A DNA stretch of 64,000 bases, taken from positions 53,962,271 to 54,026,270 of the forward strand of contig NC_061867.1 of the NCBI RefSeq assembly GCF_907164915.1, in the 5' to 3' direction. The translations under genes and the position numbers were made by a program. The DNA is from Impatiens glandulifera. Lineage: Eukaryota > Streptophyta > Magnoliopsida > Ericales > Balsaminaceae. How positions within the stretch are numbered: the stretch's first letter is position 1; each line of letters begins with the position of its first letter. The notes below the pieces were generated by a model that saw only the letters and a list, made by a program, of their open reading frames with translations, made no database searches and was not told the origin of the DNA. Positions 1-14,500 of the stretch are shown piece after piece.

Positions 1-264
1 AACTTTTCTCTATATATCTCTTTGCTTGGTTTTATTAAGTATAGCTTAAACACTATAATCCTTATTTGTTATTAGCTTAGATAAACAACCCTTCACCATA
101 GTCCAACCCTAAAAATTACCTATGAAGGTAACTGTAGTTCATTAGTTCCACATTTACGAGGTTCTTGTGTCATCTAATTTTCCAATAAGGGACAGTCTCC
201 TAAACTTAGACATGCGACTTCCTCGTGCCTTTCATTAGTAGTCTCATCCCCAGTTAGAACCCAA

Positions 265-880
265 GGGCCTTGTTTGATCTAGGATTATGTCATGAGCGAT
301 TGAGGTAATAAGCTATTTTATGTAATGGGTAAGATTAGGGTTAGGACTATTATGATGAATGAATATGAAGAGTTCCAAGTCTCTTATTTACAGGTTTAGG
401 TCATTCCTTTCTCGTCTCAGTCTTACATTATATTATTATCTCATCATCTTCCAACTGTTACAAGTTATTTGAATAACCAAGCAGTTATTTAAGGTTATTT
501 GGATAAAATGGCATTAGGATACAAATATATAATGTTTTTTTTTTTAAAAATAGAGAGTATTCCGATACTTTCATTGCTGATTTGAATGATGTAGTCTTAT
601 TCCCTATTAGAACTTAACTTGGCCTTGCTTGATCTTGGGTTATTTGAATAACCAAGTGGTTTTTTAAAAAAGAAAACCTTGATTGTTGTAGGTTATTGAA
701 GTTTAGTTATTTGGGTAAAAGGCCTTTAGGAATACAAATATATAATATTTTTTAAAATAGAGTGTGTTATGATACTTTGATTGATTTCAATGATTAGTAG
801 ATTATTGATTAGATAGTGGGTTATTTGGAAATAATCTCAAATAACTCACATTAAACAAAGCCACAAAGTTTTTGACGTCA
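265..880. repeat. Remnants of Tourist/Harbinger-like MITEs
   Basis: Around 267-285 and again around 629-650 the sequence reads GCCTTGTTTGATCT / GGCCTTGCTTGATCTTGGG, followed by TTATTTGAATAACCAAG. Near 840-870 it reads CAAATAACTCACATTAAACAAAGCC, the inverted form of the same end. This is the end structure seen in the better preserved copies at 13185-13386 and 40654-40837. The rest of 1-1373 is AT-rich intergenic sequence with no gene that I can support. Confidence 0.5.
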
Positions 881-1373
881 CACTCTGTTCCCACATGATT
901 CAAATAATGATCATTGTTAACGTCATCGAGTTAACAATCACAACTCAAATCCAAATGGTTCATATCAATTATAACACATTATCATCACACTTATATTCTT
1001 GTCTTATTTCTTGTGATTTCCCGGTTTGTAGTCTTCCAAACTTATAGACATGTCGTGTTACATTAGTAGTCTCATTATACCTTTTGTAACGTTCGTGTGT
1101 GAGATTATTGGTTACATGTACCATAAACAAAACAATCGGGTTAACACCACTTAAGTCTAAAATGTAGCTATAAAGGTATAGTCATAGCCGCCCATTTATG
1201 TGTTTCATATTCTTCTCGATGGGTAAATTTCACTATCGGTTTTTAGAGAGATCTAGGAAGGTCTGTTTTTGTTACTGGTACTGTTGGTGGTTCAAACACT
1301 CCAATTTGAACTACATAGTCAGGTCTAGGAACAACATATAGGATTTGATTTTCACAAATTAGCATATATGCAG

Positions 1374-1584
1374 GTAGTGAATTACTTGTTACGCGGGTGG
1401 ATAAAAAGCGTAGAATCTCGGTTTTGCGTTAAATTTCCTCTTCTTGAGGAGGCGCAAAACGACGAGTATGGTGTAGCCAGAGAAATGGAATTTGTTAGAG
1501 AAGGTTCTAGAAAATCTGTGAGGGTGCAATTTGTTGGAGGAAATGATATATCTTTATGGAGACGCATTAGCTCTTACATATATA
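1374..1584 (+). CDS. Exon-like fragment of unknown protein
   Basis: An open stretch of about 70 codons is bounded by an acceptor-like TATGCAG just before 1374 and a donor-like GTAAGT just after 1584. The peptide has coding-like composition (for example WIKSVESRFCVKFPLLEEA and SVRVQFVGGNDISLWRRI), but I do not recognise a family. No other exon, promoter or stop-bounded gene can be assembled around it, so it may be a relic of a gene or transposon. Its reality as a coding exon is doubtful. Confidence 0.25.
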
Positions 1585-2321
1585 GTAAGTTTAGTCATGT
1601 TGTAACATTGGGGAAAAGTGTTTGAAAGTGAAGAAATATATTATATTTAGTATATGGAAATTGTTAATATGTAGGTTATTCTTGATAATAAAAATTGTAG
1701 ATTTACCATTTGAACATATGCATATATTTTTGTTTTGTTTGGCTTTTATTTGTTAAGTCAATTTTTGGTGAGAAAACTTGTGGATTCAGTGGGGATGATT
1801 TTTTTGGATAAATTTAAATTGGGTTTTTATATAAGTTGGTTATACTCAATTAAGACTCTATATCTATCCACATTAAATATATCAAAAATTGAGTGGTTTG
1901 ATAATTGTTTGGATGTCTAACCCTATATATCAAATCATTTATATTTGTTATGTTTAACCTAATTTTAAAATAATTAAGTATACAAATATTAATATAATCA
2001 AACAATTTTTTTATTAGGTATATTTGTCAAATTTTTTCCGTTAAATACTATGCCTTGAGTGTGGTTGTTTGGATGAAAACCGGGATAGTAGTTGGTTTAA
2101 ATGGTCACCCTATGTATCGATTTTTAATAAAACCTTACTGAATTGAAATGAGGTTATAACTGTGACTCTCTAAAACCATGTAAACAATAAAAACATCTAT
2201 ATTAAAAAAACATATGGATAAAAAACTTATATAGAAATAAGATCCTAAATATAATAATTTAGACATAATAAATTGTTGTAAGAGTTTTGAATTGTTACCT
2301 ATATTTGACTTGAACATTAAA
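1585..2321. other. AT-rich intergenic stretch
   Basis: No gene or clear repeat family was seen here. The right part is the 3' flank of the kinase gene that ends at 2322 on the minus strand. Confidence 0.6.
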
Positions 2322-4488
2322 TTATTGCACTTCAACAACTTTACATTCTTTAACCATCAAATCTCCGACTTTTGAAAGAGTTTTCGCATTCAACCTGTCG
2401 AAGCTCCTCCGTTCAACTACTCCTTCGATCGTTTCAATCATCGCACACGGCTTCCCAATTCCGTTCCATGAATGAAGAGGAACAAATTTGCACAATTCAT
2501 CAATACTCTCAACTATCTCCTTCATCGATGGTCTCCTCTCTATACAAGACCTCACACATTTAGTTGCAATAACTGCCAAATTCTTTCTCACTCTCGGATC
2601 CTTCGGAGGCTCGATTCTCGGGTCAAAAACTTCCAAAATCCTCCCCCGACGAATCAACGGTATTGCCCAATCCACAACCGAAGATGGCGAATGTCTGACA
2701 TCTATTGCCTTCCTACCGCTTATAATCTCCAACAAAAGAACTCCGAAACTGAAGACGTCTATTTTTGTGCTCAAGTTATCTGGTGTCACATAAAAGGGAT
2801 CGAGATATCCCATTGTTCCCGCTGGAGGGGTAGAGCGAAGACGATAAACATCTCTTTCTCCACATCGTAGAGCAAGTCCGAAATCACCTAGTCGGGCGTT
2901 GAAATTACGATCTATCAAAACGTTGGCAGACTTGATATCGCGATGAATTATCTGTAGAGAAAACGACTAATTTATTCATTTGAGACATTAGAGAAGATAA
3001 TAAAGGGTATATATAAATTGAACACAATAAAAAGTTTTATGTAGCACACTCAAAGTTTTAGAATATTTTTATTATTTTTTAAAATTTAAAATTAAATTAT
3101 TTTTACAAGGATGATGACCTTGAACAAAATAAAATTTAATATCAGACGGAATTAATAACATAGTAATTACTAATTTTGAGACTTATTCTCACTGCATTTA
3201 AACTGAAATATAATTATTTTTTTCATTTGAGATATTTGGTACAGTTATTGTAAACAAATGTAAGAAGTTGAAATAATTTGAAAGTGACAGTGATGCTTCA
3301 AAAATATAAAAATGTATTCTTTACCATATTTAATATACAATAAACTAGCAAAACCATTTTTTTAATTTTATTTTCTAATATAAATAGAAAATATTAAATA
3401 AATTTATAAATATAATTAATTTATATTTTATTCCCGTTAAAATCAAAACCAAATTAAGTAATATTATCATGAATTGTCTTAAGTTTTGAGTGAACGTCGT
3501 ATAATTAGGATGAGAATTTTTTTACTATTATTCCCATCCTATTCAATTTTAAAAAAATTCATGAGACACCTCTATATATAAGAAAAGAAATAAATTTCTT
3601 TAATAAAATTAAATGGATTTTTTAATATTAATATTAAATAAATGAAAATATTAAAAATTTATATTATTATAAAAAAATAAAATTAAAACATTTGTAAAAT
3701 ATAAAAAAATATATTAATAATATTTTATATTTAATTGTGTTTATTAGTGTTTTAAACAGAATCACTTCGAATAAAATACAAATATCTCGCAATAGAAAAA
3801 CAACCATAACATATCAATTTGAATCGAAAACATATTAAAAAAATAATTTCAAAAGAATTAATAAACATATTTCTTTATCTGAATTAAGTTTAATAATGTA
3901 TTTCCAAAATTATAGTATTTAAAATAAAAGCTTGTAACAATAAAAGTTATGAATATAAACCCTAATTAAATCATAAGAATATATGAAGAGTTAGAACCCA
4001 TTAATTACCGGAGGATTCAAACAATGGAGGCCATGAATTGCTTTAGCAATCTGCAAAGATAATCGAATTCTTCGTCCCCAATTCGGCGATCGTGAATTCT
4101 TCGAATGCATAAAATCGTACAGATTTCCATTACTCATGAATTCAACAACAAGCAATCGGCGACAACGACGATCAATGGCGGTGAATCCGACGAGATTAAC
4201 TAGGTTAGGGTTTCTCAACTTACAGAGAATCTCGATTTCATTTTCGATTCCATGATTGGAAGAATCGACGATTATCGCCTTTTTTACTGCAATGATTTGG
4301 CCTCCTTTGAGTATACCTTTGTAGACATGACCGTGACTACCTTTTCCGATTAGATTTTGATCGGAGAAACCATTGGTGGCGATTTCGAGTTCTCTGAATT
4401 GAAATTCTTTGATTTCGATTTGATGATGATGATTGGAGATAATGGAATTGATGGATGATGATTGTGTTTTACATGATAGGTAACCCAT
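2322..4488 (-). CDS. Receptor-like cytoplasmic Ser/Thr protein kinase
   Basis: Two exons, 4488-4009 and 2951-2322, are joined in phase 0 by a GT-AG intron of 1,057 bp and give 369 aa. The glycine-rich loop IGKGSHGHVYKG lies at residues 47-58, the ATP-anchoring lysine is K69 (IIAVKK), the catalytic loop IHRDIKSANV starts at 162 with D165, and DFG is at 183-185. The activation segment carries GTMGYLDPFY. There is no signal peptide, ectodomain or membrane segment, so this is a cytoplasmic (RLCK-type) kinase. The N-terminus MGYLSC offers G2 for myristoylation and C6 for palmitoylation, which suggests plasma-membrane anchoring (inference). The sequence resembles the Arabidopsis kinase-like proteins At3g51990/At5g23170, recalled and not searched. 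The C-terminal ~60 residues beyond the kinase domain are unassigned. All key catalytic residues are present, so it is probably active. Confidence 0.9.
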
Positions 4489-4897
4489 TGAAGATTGATT
4501 TTGAATTTAGGGTTTAGCAATTCATATATTTATTATGAGTAATGAAGTCTTCTTTCTTCTTCTATGGAGAGTTGACATCAAAAAGTGATTATGCTTTTGG
4601 ACTTAGACTTAAGCAAGGTTTGGCGGGATAGAACTCACTTTTATTTATTTATTGTTCGGGTTTATTCTCGAGACTAGCGTTACCCTACACATTCATTTTT
4701 TCGATAACGTTTTGATCGAAATTTTACTTTTACCCTTGAATAATATCTTAGACGTGGGTTATTTAAAAAAGTTATGATTTACATCTATTTTGATATGTGT
4801 GATTTTCAGTAAAATGACATAAATGATATTAATATATAATATTATTTTGAAATAAAAAATATTTTTATTATTAAATTGAGTGATACAATGTATAAGT

Positions 4898-5375
4898 AGG
4901 GCAGATAATTTCTGACCGACACGAAAATACGATCCGAACTGAACACGAAAACATCGTGTTAGAGTCATGTATTTTTGGGTTTGGGTCGAAATCAAATTAA
5001 CTTGTTTAACCTGATTAATAAAGATTAATAAACAGGTTAAAATGAGGTTGACCTTAAATGACTAAAAGTACACTCGTCAACTCGTTTATATTTTTCTTTT
5101 GTTAAGTTTTTTTTGTAAGATTCTTTTAGACGGATTTGTAATTTAGTTTTATTTTTATTTTATGTTGACGTCAATTTAATCTGAAATAAAGATGTGATAT
5201 TAATTATATCGGGTTAACTCGAGTTGAATTCGAGTTGAGTCAGATTAATTGTGTTAAATGGGTTAAGTTCAGGTCAATTAAGATAGATTCATGTCGGAGA
5301 TTTTGACTCGAATTACTAAATATGTCAGGTTCAAGTTAGTATCGCTCAACCAACTATTTTGACAACCCGTCACCT
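4898..5375 (+). repeat. Dispersed repeat family copy A
   Basis: The segment from CGACACGAAAATACGATCC through the AACCTGATTAATAAA and GTTGACGTCAATTTAATCTGAAA blocks to the CAAGTTAG..TCGCTCAACC end matches, block by block, the stretch at 47620-48110. A third copy lies in the opposite orientation at 46745-47560. The ends carry GGCAGATAATTTCTGACC and TTTTGACAACCCGTCACC. It is probably a non-autonomous DNA transposon of hAT-like style. No coding capacity was found. Confidence 0.55.
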
Positions 5376-7464
5376 TGAATTGTCACATGACCGTGATTAT
5401 TCCAAAGAAAGTCTTAAGTTATAAGGACTATTTCTCATTCAAATTTTGATCAATTATTACCAAATGAATTATTTTGTTGTTAGTTGTTTTGTTCTATAAA
5501 ATCCACTATTTTATAAATATGATGTTCCGAGTTTAATTTTTATTTTATTTATAAAAAAATTGTAATTGAGATCATATTTTAAATGATATAAGTATGGACA
5601 AACATAACAAAAATAAAATTACTTATATCATAGTAATTAAAAAATAAAAATGAAATGACATCATTTTTAGCTATCCTATTAATACTCTTCTTATTTAAGC
5701 TATCCGCTGTCTTAATGAATTAGGTATATGCCCATTTTTAGACACCAAAAGTAATAAAAGTCATTTTTTTTAATAAAAATAACATTAAAAATAGTAATAA
5801 CAAAAACAGTCAATAATATGAATGTACAAATGCAATCTTAAGGAAAGGGGAGGTGGACTTTTGACCAAATACATATTAGCTTTTCACACTAGTCAAGTCC
5901 GGAATTATAATTAATCATATATATTTTTTAAATGTACCAAAAAAAAAAAAAATACTAAATAAATGTGGTGAATCGAATTTTATAGTTATACACTTTTTCT
6001 TATGATAATTAAAAAAAAAAAGTTCATGATAAATAAAAAATGTGATTTGTTGAAAAAAAAAAATGATATTAGAAAGAAAAAAAAATAAAAGAGAAAAAGA
6101 AAAACAAAGATACTAGGGTACGTACAACAAAATAAATGTACGAAAGATTTTAAGAGGGTGATAATCTCTTATACCGACTCGAATACAATCATTGAACGTA
6201 CACTGATTCTTTTCTAGCCAAATAATCCACCAAAAGATAATATAGATAGAAACTCAACTATTTAGATATGTTATGTTTGTTGCCTCAAACTTTAACTAAT
6301 AGATAGGTTGTTAAAATTTTAACTAGGTTCACTAGTAATTATAGCCATTATCAATTTTTAGTAGAGTTGTTAGATATATTTATTTAAATAATTTTATCGA
6401 ATGTATATATATTAAAATATGTATGTATATTAAAAATGATAAGAATCATTTAAAAATAATAACATAATATGACATAAAAAAAGAATACAATCACGTTACC
6501 TAATAGGTTATCGAACTCGTAGGTTCTAAAAAAAACGATTAAGTTTCCCTATCAACTCCACCGACATTTTGAATTTTTTTTAGAAAGTGTGATAATAATA
6601 ACATTGTGAATTATATGTATCGGACGATTACAATCATTGAAAGTTTAATGATTTCTCTCCAACAAGATAGTTCACTAAAAAATAATTAGAATAATAACCC
6701 GAATGTAAATTTGTCATAATCAATTGCATCATTCTCAGACTCAATTATGCAATCCGTCCCTTGTTTCAGTCAGAATGAGTCCCCGAAACATTGGCTCATT
6801 CATAAAATAAAAATCAAACTCAAAACACAAAAATATATTTCTCATTCATTAACAACTATGCAAAAACTCGGACATCACGATTATACTTTACAAAAGAATT
6901 TATGAACCAAATATATATAAATAATTTATTTTATAGTAAAAGAATAAAAAAATTGATAAAGTACAAATGAGAAAGGTTAATTCCTCTATTTGTCTTGGCA
7001 TTGTTGTCCCTAGAGAAACTAAAAGGTGCTCCCTTTTCTTTTCCCCGAAATTATCGGTGAAGGTCAGAGAAAATGGCAAGTACATTTCCCATTCACATAT
7101 TTACATATCTTTGTTGAATAACTCAATATTTTTTTAAAGTTATATGATTAAATTGAATTTATTACTTGTTTACTTTTACTATGAGTAACTATGTATCAGC
7201 CTTCAATATGATTTTCATACGATAAAAACCGATATACTAGAGTATATTAAATAAAATGTAGCATTAAATATATAAAAGAAGATTAATTATTATGAAGAGT
7301 TTGTCTCATAATATAGTTTTTACTTTTGGTTTGACGCAAACAAGTGTCTCCGTCTGAACAAGACGTTATGCATTGACAAAATATTGATAATTTTCATGTA
7401 GGCATTGCTACAATTTGTTCGTTAAAATGATTTCATATCATTTTTGTTGGGAGAAACTTTGCGA

Positions 7465-7720
7465 ATCAAAGATTCCATCCAAGATCTCATTTTTTGGATG
7501 AAAAATTATTTACGATTGAAAATCTTACCGATGATATGTGAATGAAAAAATGTTGTATTATAGTTAGTCGTATGTGTCACGAGAAAGTTAAATTGACAAC
7601 TCACTTACTTTTGCATTGTCAAGTTGATGTTCGAGTCTTTGAATAGTTGTTAAAAAAATTAGATTAATGCGACTAATATGACAGACATATCTGGTTGAAG
7701 AGAAATCGTCGAACTTTTAA
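7465..7720 (+). pseudogene. Relic of LINE reverse-transcriptase zinc-binding domain
   Basis: Translated pieces in shifting frames match the conserved order of the plant LINE zf-RVT domain: PSKISFF near 7476, FTIENL near 7509, then CHEKVKL and THLLLHC near 7577-7620, and WLKRNRRTFN near 7691. Stops and frameshifts separate the pieces, and one expected zinc-ligand cysteine appears as serine. This is a dead fragment of a non-LTR retrotransposon. No reverse-transcriptase core was seen nearby. Confidence 0.55.
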
Positions 7721-8507
7721 TACTCGTAGTCGTTCGATATATATTATTCATAATACTATTATTATTACGTTTTCTTAGATCCGTTTTGAAAAGTCGGTAG
7801 AGTCAATCGGACAATTAATCATTTTTCTCAAGGATTTACGAGTTCGATAATCTATTAAGTAACATACGAGCTCGGTAACATATTAAGTAACATATTTTTT
7901 TCATGTCATGATTTATTTATGTTCTTAAACGATTTCTTATCATTTTTAATATATATATATATATAATTTAAAAAATGTTTGAGTCTATTAAATCTATTAC
8001 TAAAATATATTAACTAAAATGATGATATACAAATTAATTTAATAAATCATATTTTTGTGTTTGTTTAATAAGAAAATTTGTTTGAAATTGTTAATATATT
8101 TAACATTGTTTGATTAATATCAAAATCAATTAAAATTAGGTTATAAAGTTGTGTGGATATCTAAAAAATTATCAAACTTCTATTGTATTTCTGTATAAAA
8201 ATAGTATAAAGATCAAAGGTCTCAAATATTCCAATTAAAAAGTAAGTCCTAAATTAAGATAATAAAGGAGAAAGTATGAATTGAACAATAACCCAGAAAA
8301 TAAATCCAACAGTAGTAATATCCCATATCTATGTTTTACCAACTGATATTGGAAACATTCTAAAACAACCAAAAATATTCTTATTCATCTTGTCAACAAT
8401 GAATTAAGGTTATTTGAATCCAAAACCTCTCTAACTATAACCTCAATCAATAAAAATTTGATGATTTGTTACAGACAGTTAATTCATTATCATCATCATC
8501 GTCGTCA

Positions 8508-11500
8508 TCATCTCGCATTCTGCCTTGTTTTGATCATGCGTTTTAGAGCCGTTAACCAGAAGTTGCACTCATCCCAATCACTTGTTGTAAGTTGAACCTG
8601 TGTACACGAGGTTAAATAAACATCATCGTTACAATCAATCTCGTATATGTTGTCACGATCCCTCACTTCAATCAATGTTTTTTTTATGATGAGAATCGAA
8701 TTTGATAAACAACTTGGGTGAGTGATGCTAACTACTTTCTTAGGGTTGAATTTAAAAAAGAAAAGAAATTAAAGAGTATTATGTGAATTAGACTAAAATC
8801 TTCATCCTTGAAGGATACTGATAACAGACTTCAAAGATATTCTTAGTGGGAATCGAATTCGAACCTGAGACCCATTCTAACGGTTTGTATTGAAAGAAGT
8901 TGCACTTAAACATTTACAGAAAAAAATAAAAAATTCCTAACATAACACCAATAATTGACTCGGCTATCAAAACGAAACCACAGGTTTCACTAGAGAGGAT
9001 TCCTAGTTTTCGAGTGTCCTAAAGTCAGATGTATCTGTGGGACTTTTAAAATGGATACTCTCATAATAGGTTATACATAGATTATATAACTTTAGGGTTA
9101 ATTTTCCTCAATTAAGGTTTATCCTTTCCACGCTTGAAGTTCCCTAAAATTTTCAAAAAATAAAACCAGTTTGACTGTTTTCACAAAATCCAAAAACATA
9201 AGCCCATTTGGAAACACTTTCTAGACGAGAAAAAAAGTGTTTCCAAGTAAAATTTTGGACTTTTTCTTGTCCAAACCCAGATTCATAAGTGTTCCAAATG
9301 GATAGAAACAAATAGTGTAGTAACATTTGTGAGAGTTTTGATTTGAATATCTGGTATAGAAACCGAGAAATTGCTAAAAGAAAGGGGAAAAAAATTACCT
9401 GAACTTGGAGAGCAGCATTAAAATCCCCATTATCCAAAGCTTGGCAGATTTGGACAAGCTTTTCAGAAGCATTTTTCGATAAATCTCCACTGTTAAGCTT
9501 TGCATACAAGGCACCAATTTTTCTCGAGTTGTCTTCTATTTCACGCTTTTTAGCAGGTACAGCTCGCGATCCTCCTAGTACTTCTGATGTCTCGTTAAAC
9601 AATCTTGTCAAAGTTATAACAACAGACCTCTGGTGAGCTGAAAACACAGGTTAAAATATGCATTAGTATTTTGTAACACTCTATCTAGAAGCAATAAGCA
9701 TTACATCATATCAGAATTATTTGTCAATAATGACTCTAACTAGAAGCATTATACAGTAATTATTTTCTAGATCAGTAATGTAAAAAAAATGTATAGAAAA
9801 ACCTTTAAGTATGTCTTTTCGATACAAAATAGAGATAAGGGTCTTATCACGCGATGAAATGTGGCCGGTTAGTTAAAAGATTAAGATCATTATTATAGTT
9901 AGGATTTGTTTTTAACAATCAAGTTTGGTAACTAATAAACTAGTTCATGAATTGCGACTGCAATATTATCAGTTGGTTAGGATAAATATGTTAATCTTTT
10001 TGAGTTATCTTTAATTAGGTTTTAGTTATATAAATAAGGTCATAGTTCTTTGATATTACAAGAAATATATTATCTAATTCTCATCTCTTCTATCCCCCTT
10101 TCTCTCAATTTATACAAACCCAATTTAGGGTTCTTAAGAGTGTTATAAAGGTTTGTAACCTTGAAGAAAAATTGATAGACAAGTATAACATCAGATGTTG
10201 ACGTCAATGTAGGGTTCTTAAGAGTGTTTGATGAAAAAGTGAATTATTGGGGTAAAATAACTAAAATATCCTTTGTATTAATATTTTAAAAGTGTTACAC
10301 AATAAATTAAGGGCATTTTAGTTGAGGATTTAAATGATTTGATTGAAGAATAAAGTGACTGATGAATGGCTAGTGAGTTTGTGGTATTTTTTAGAACGAG
10401 AAAAAATATGTGTTTTTGTTATATTATTCTCATAATAAGTTATACTGATTTTCCTTTATTATGATAAATCAGAAAGCTAGCATGACCCTCATAGTTATGA
10501 CATCCACTTCAACTTAAGACGTTCTAAGTGAGAATTGAATCGTGACCTTTGGTTTCTTAGGAATCACTCTGGCTACTTGAGCTACCTTAGTGGGTTATCA
10601 CAACTAATATATTATAATTTTCTCAATTAGGGTAAATCAGAATCTCAATTCCCAAATAACCCACATCAAGCAAGGCCTAAATAAATTAAAATTGATAACA
10701 GTGTGTGAAAGAAGATATCATCTAAACTCTACTGAATATTAGAAATGATTAAAACAAGTAATTAATACCAGGCACTTTTGAAGTATCAGCCGTCTGTACT
10801 GTCGGTGGTGGAGCTACAGGAGCCGTGGCAGTTGGCACCACAGCTGACTGAATTGGGTTGGGTGGTTGTGTTTGACTCATTACTGGTCTTTGAACTCCAT
10901 TATTTGGAACTGGCATAAACCCTAGTGGTGCAGAAGCAGGAGTGAAGACCTGAGGCATTTGATGACCTTGAATTGGACCAGATTGAGATGTGACTGAAGC
11001 CACTGGACTATCACCAGTAGTATAATCAGGAATCCCGGTCCCCTTAAAAAAAACAATTATGAATATTTCAGATCAATAATCTATCCAACAAATTAAAAAA
11101 CAAAAAGGCCTTTTTGAAGTGGGTTATTTTTAAAGAAAAATTATAAACGTTTTCTCGTTCAGAAAGTGTTTCCAAATGGGTATTTAAATAACCTATTTTT
11201 TTATAACATGTTAAACAAGGCCAAAGTGTACATACAGGATATAACTGGGAACCCAACGTGGGCAGTGGCTGCTGGTACTGTTCAGCATTTCTTAACGTCA
11301 AGTGCGATGCAGGATTGAAAGTTTTGACAGCAGACAGATTATTGGCAGGTGGAGGAGCAAATTGCATCTGAAACATAAAGTTTTTTCTTAAAAAAGGAAA
11401 AAGATTCCATTTCAGACAGGAAGTTATTGCTTAACACCATATTCATAGTGCACTAGAAAAGTAAAATGGAGCAGAAACCCATGGAAGCATATCGAATAGC

Positions 11501-14500
11501 AATTCACAAGCTCTCTACTAAAAGTTCTGCACATAATTCTCATTAGGGGAGTTATCGTAATTCTAAATGAAGAACAAGCCTGTTTAGGCAACCCTTGTAC
11601 ATTACAAGAAACAAATATCTTTCACCAAAATGCTTCTAGTTATAAGCAAAAGAAATTAGTCAATTGCATAGAACTCAAACACAAAGTAGGGCATTGTTTG
11701 ATAACACAACTTTATCACTTAAACAAAATTATTAAGTGATTACTTCAATTAAATTCATTTGATAACTATTATCTAAAGTCACTTAATTATTCAGATTAAG
11801 CTCAAATTAAGTTTAAAATATGAAGCAAGAAAATCTAGCTTAATTTGGCAAGCTATGAATGATTTAACTCGATAATATAGTAAAAGCATACAAAAGACAA
11901 CTTTATCTCACGTAAATTAATTAAATTACGTTACTATAAGGTTAAAATAGTCTTTCAATACTCTCCCGACTTTAGTTTCACATTTGATCAAATCTACTTA
12001 CATAGCAAATACTTAAAATTAAGATATTTTCCTTTAGTTTATTCAACATCTATTTATGACTAATTGGGCACTTAAAATTCAGTATTGAACATGTAACACT
12101 TAATATTTCAGTTTTTATCAAACATACCCTAAATAATTGTGGGCTTACTTGTGAATCCTGTAATGCAGGGGATGGAAACATTGGAGTTTGTGCCACGGGC
12201 TGATATGGGGAAGGCACACCATATCCTGCACCATATGAAGCACCCGGGACTTGTTGATAGTTATTAACATAAGAACCGCCTTGACCATTTTGCAGGTGAG
12301 ATGGTACTGATTCCTACAATGCAGATGGAGAATGAGAAGAAGGGTTCATAAGCAATAGCAATTACACATAAATTCAGTTGAAACATAAGTGATGTACAGA
12401 AAAGGGAAGTCACCTGATAATATGAAGAAGAGTTGCCCATACCAAAATTTGGCTGAACTCCACCATATTCAGTTGCAGTTTGTGATGGAGGTATTTCTTT
12501 CTCTGCCAATCATTGTAAAAAAATGATAATTCCATTATAATTGAACATGAAGTTCCAAAGTTAATATAAAGCAGTAGATACAGACCATTTTCAATAGACA
12601 TGGCAATACGCTCTTGCAAAAGCCTGAGTTCAGGTGATAATTCTTCCAATCCCAATAGTTTCAGATACCCCATAGCAGTAGATAAAAGACCTTGACTTGC
12701 TAATATTTCAGCATATATCTCAACAAGCTTGCACAATGAAGTACTATATTGTTTTTGCTCAGTAGCCAAAGCAAGAACAATTGTCTTCTCCATCAAATTC
12801 TGAAAGAATAAAACATATGTTTAGTTCAGATTTTTATCAGTGTTTTCTGCATGATTACCTGAGCAAGTACACTTGCCTGAAGAAGGTCAATATATGACGA
12901 TTTCCCTTCAAGCTCTTTGCTAAGACTCCAAGACCATATCTCTACAGTCTTATCAATATTCCCAGCACATATGTAACAGAGAGTAGCAGGAAGAATATTG
13001 CCTGCAGCCATAAGCCTAGAAGCAAGTGCACTGCAAAGCGAAGTCCACTCCTCTTTTGTAGCAAACTGTTTATGAGTGAGGAGGTAAGCTTACACTATGA
13101 AAAGGCATAAAGTACAATAACAAGATCTGAATTGATTCATTATTCATATATTGACAAGGGAAGAATATCAGTATTATGTTCCTAGGCCTTGTTTGATGTG
13201 TTATTTGGGATTCTCTAATCTGCCAAAATACCAAATTACCCTTTCTTTATTTTGTATAACAGTTTAATATATTAAATAATAAGGACATTTTGGCCATTTT
13301 ACCCAAATAACCCACTTCTTACGCCAAACAAGGTTATTTGGAAATAACCAGTTGGTTATTCAAATAACCCCAGATCAAACAAGGCTCTACTTTCACCATT
13401 TATCTTGATACATGGATTTCATATATGAAGAAGATGTTCTGTCCAGAACAAATTAGGTGACAATGTCCTTTTTTTATGTTAAAACCATTATGATATCAAG
13501 GAGTTTGCAGGCTTCATCTTTCTGGATGGAAATGCAACCCTACTTTTTCCTGTCCTTCTGATCAAAATATCAGAAAAGACAACATCTGTCTATGTACAGA
13601 GTAATTATGAAAATTACAATGTGGCATCATTCTGTTAGGAATGTAAATAAGTAGGGTAGGGTTAGGGAAGTACTGTTGATACAAGTAAATGGAACAATTG
13701 TATATAAATAAATAACTATGAGATTCTAATTGAAAGTTAAGTTGAAAGAAATTAAAGAACAGTTGTTCTCTTCTCATCTCTCAGATTCTCTCTGGCCTCT
13801 CATGACCTTTCTCTCTATTTCTAATCTATGGCTTCAGACAAATCCTATCTATCAACCATAATTCTACCTTAAGTCCTTAAATTACACGAAACACATTCTT
13901 TGGTCAATGCAACTTACGGAGCAAAGTAGAGCAAGAATCTCTTTCCATGATTTCAAGGGCCTCGTGCACACAAGGTTGGTCAGATCATTGTTCACCATTG
14001 CATAGACAATCTGTAATGATAATATAAAATGAGTATTACTCTCTAGTTGAAACATTGATTAAGCTCAACTTACAATGTAAAGAGAATAATAAAATGATTG
14101 ACAAGAAAAGGGAAAAAACATCTTTAAATCCAAGTAAACTAACCTTCAAATAAGGAGAACGACTCATCTTTAGGTACTGTTCACGGGTGCTCTCCCACAA
14201 GGAAGAACCACCAAGATGACTAATAACTAAAGCATCAGCTATTTTATTTGCAGAGATACATTGTGTAACTGCACCCTTATAATCCCCAACAACTAATGCA
14301 TGTTGGATAGCCTCGTCAAATGATGTGTCAGTATTCTCCTCCCCTTCTTCTCCATCCGTTTCTGGTTCTATTTCCTCAATGCTAGTAAGAGATTCCCCTA
14401 CATTTAACTTATCCCTTGAGACTGGTGTTTCAGCTTTAGGGCTTGGAAGATTGTTAAAGAAATCCTCCCCGTTGTCAGTGGGGAAGGAACTCGCTCCATG

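Larger units (their letters stand above)
4489..8507. other. Intergenic region between kinase and SEC31
   Basis: AT-rich and gene-poor. It contains a dispersed repeat copy (about 4898-5375), A-tracts at 5940-6100, and a relic of a LINE zinc-binding domain (7465-7720), each listed separately. Short open frames here have no coding signature. The kinase promoter must lie just above 4488 but no distinctive motif was recognised. Confidence 0.6.
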
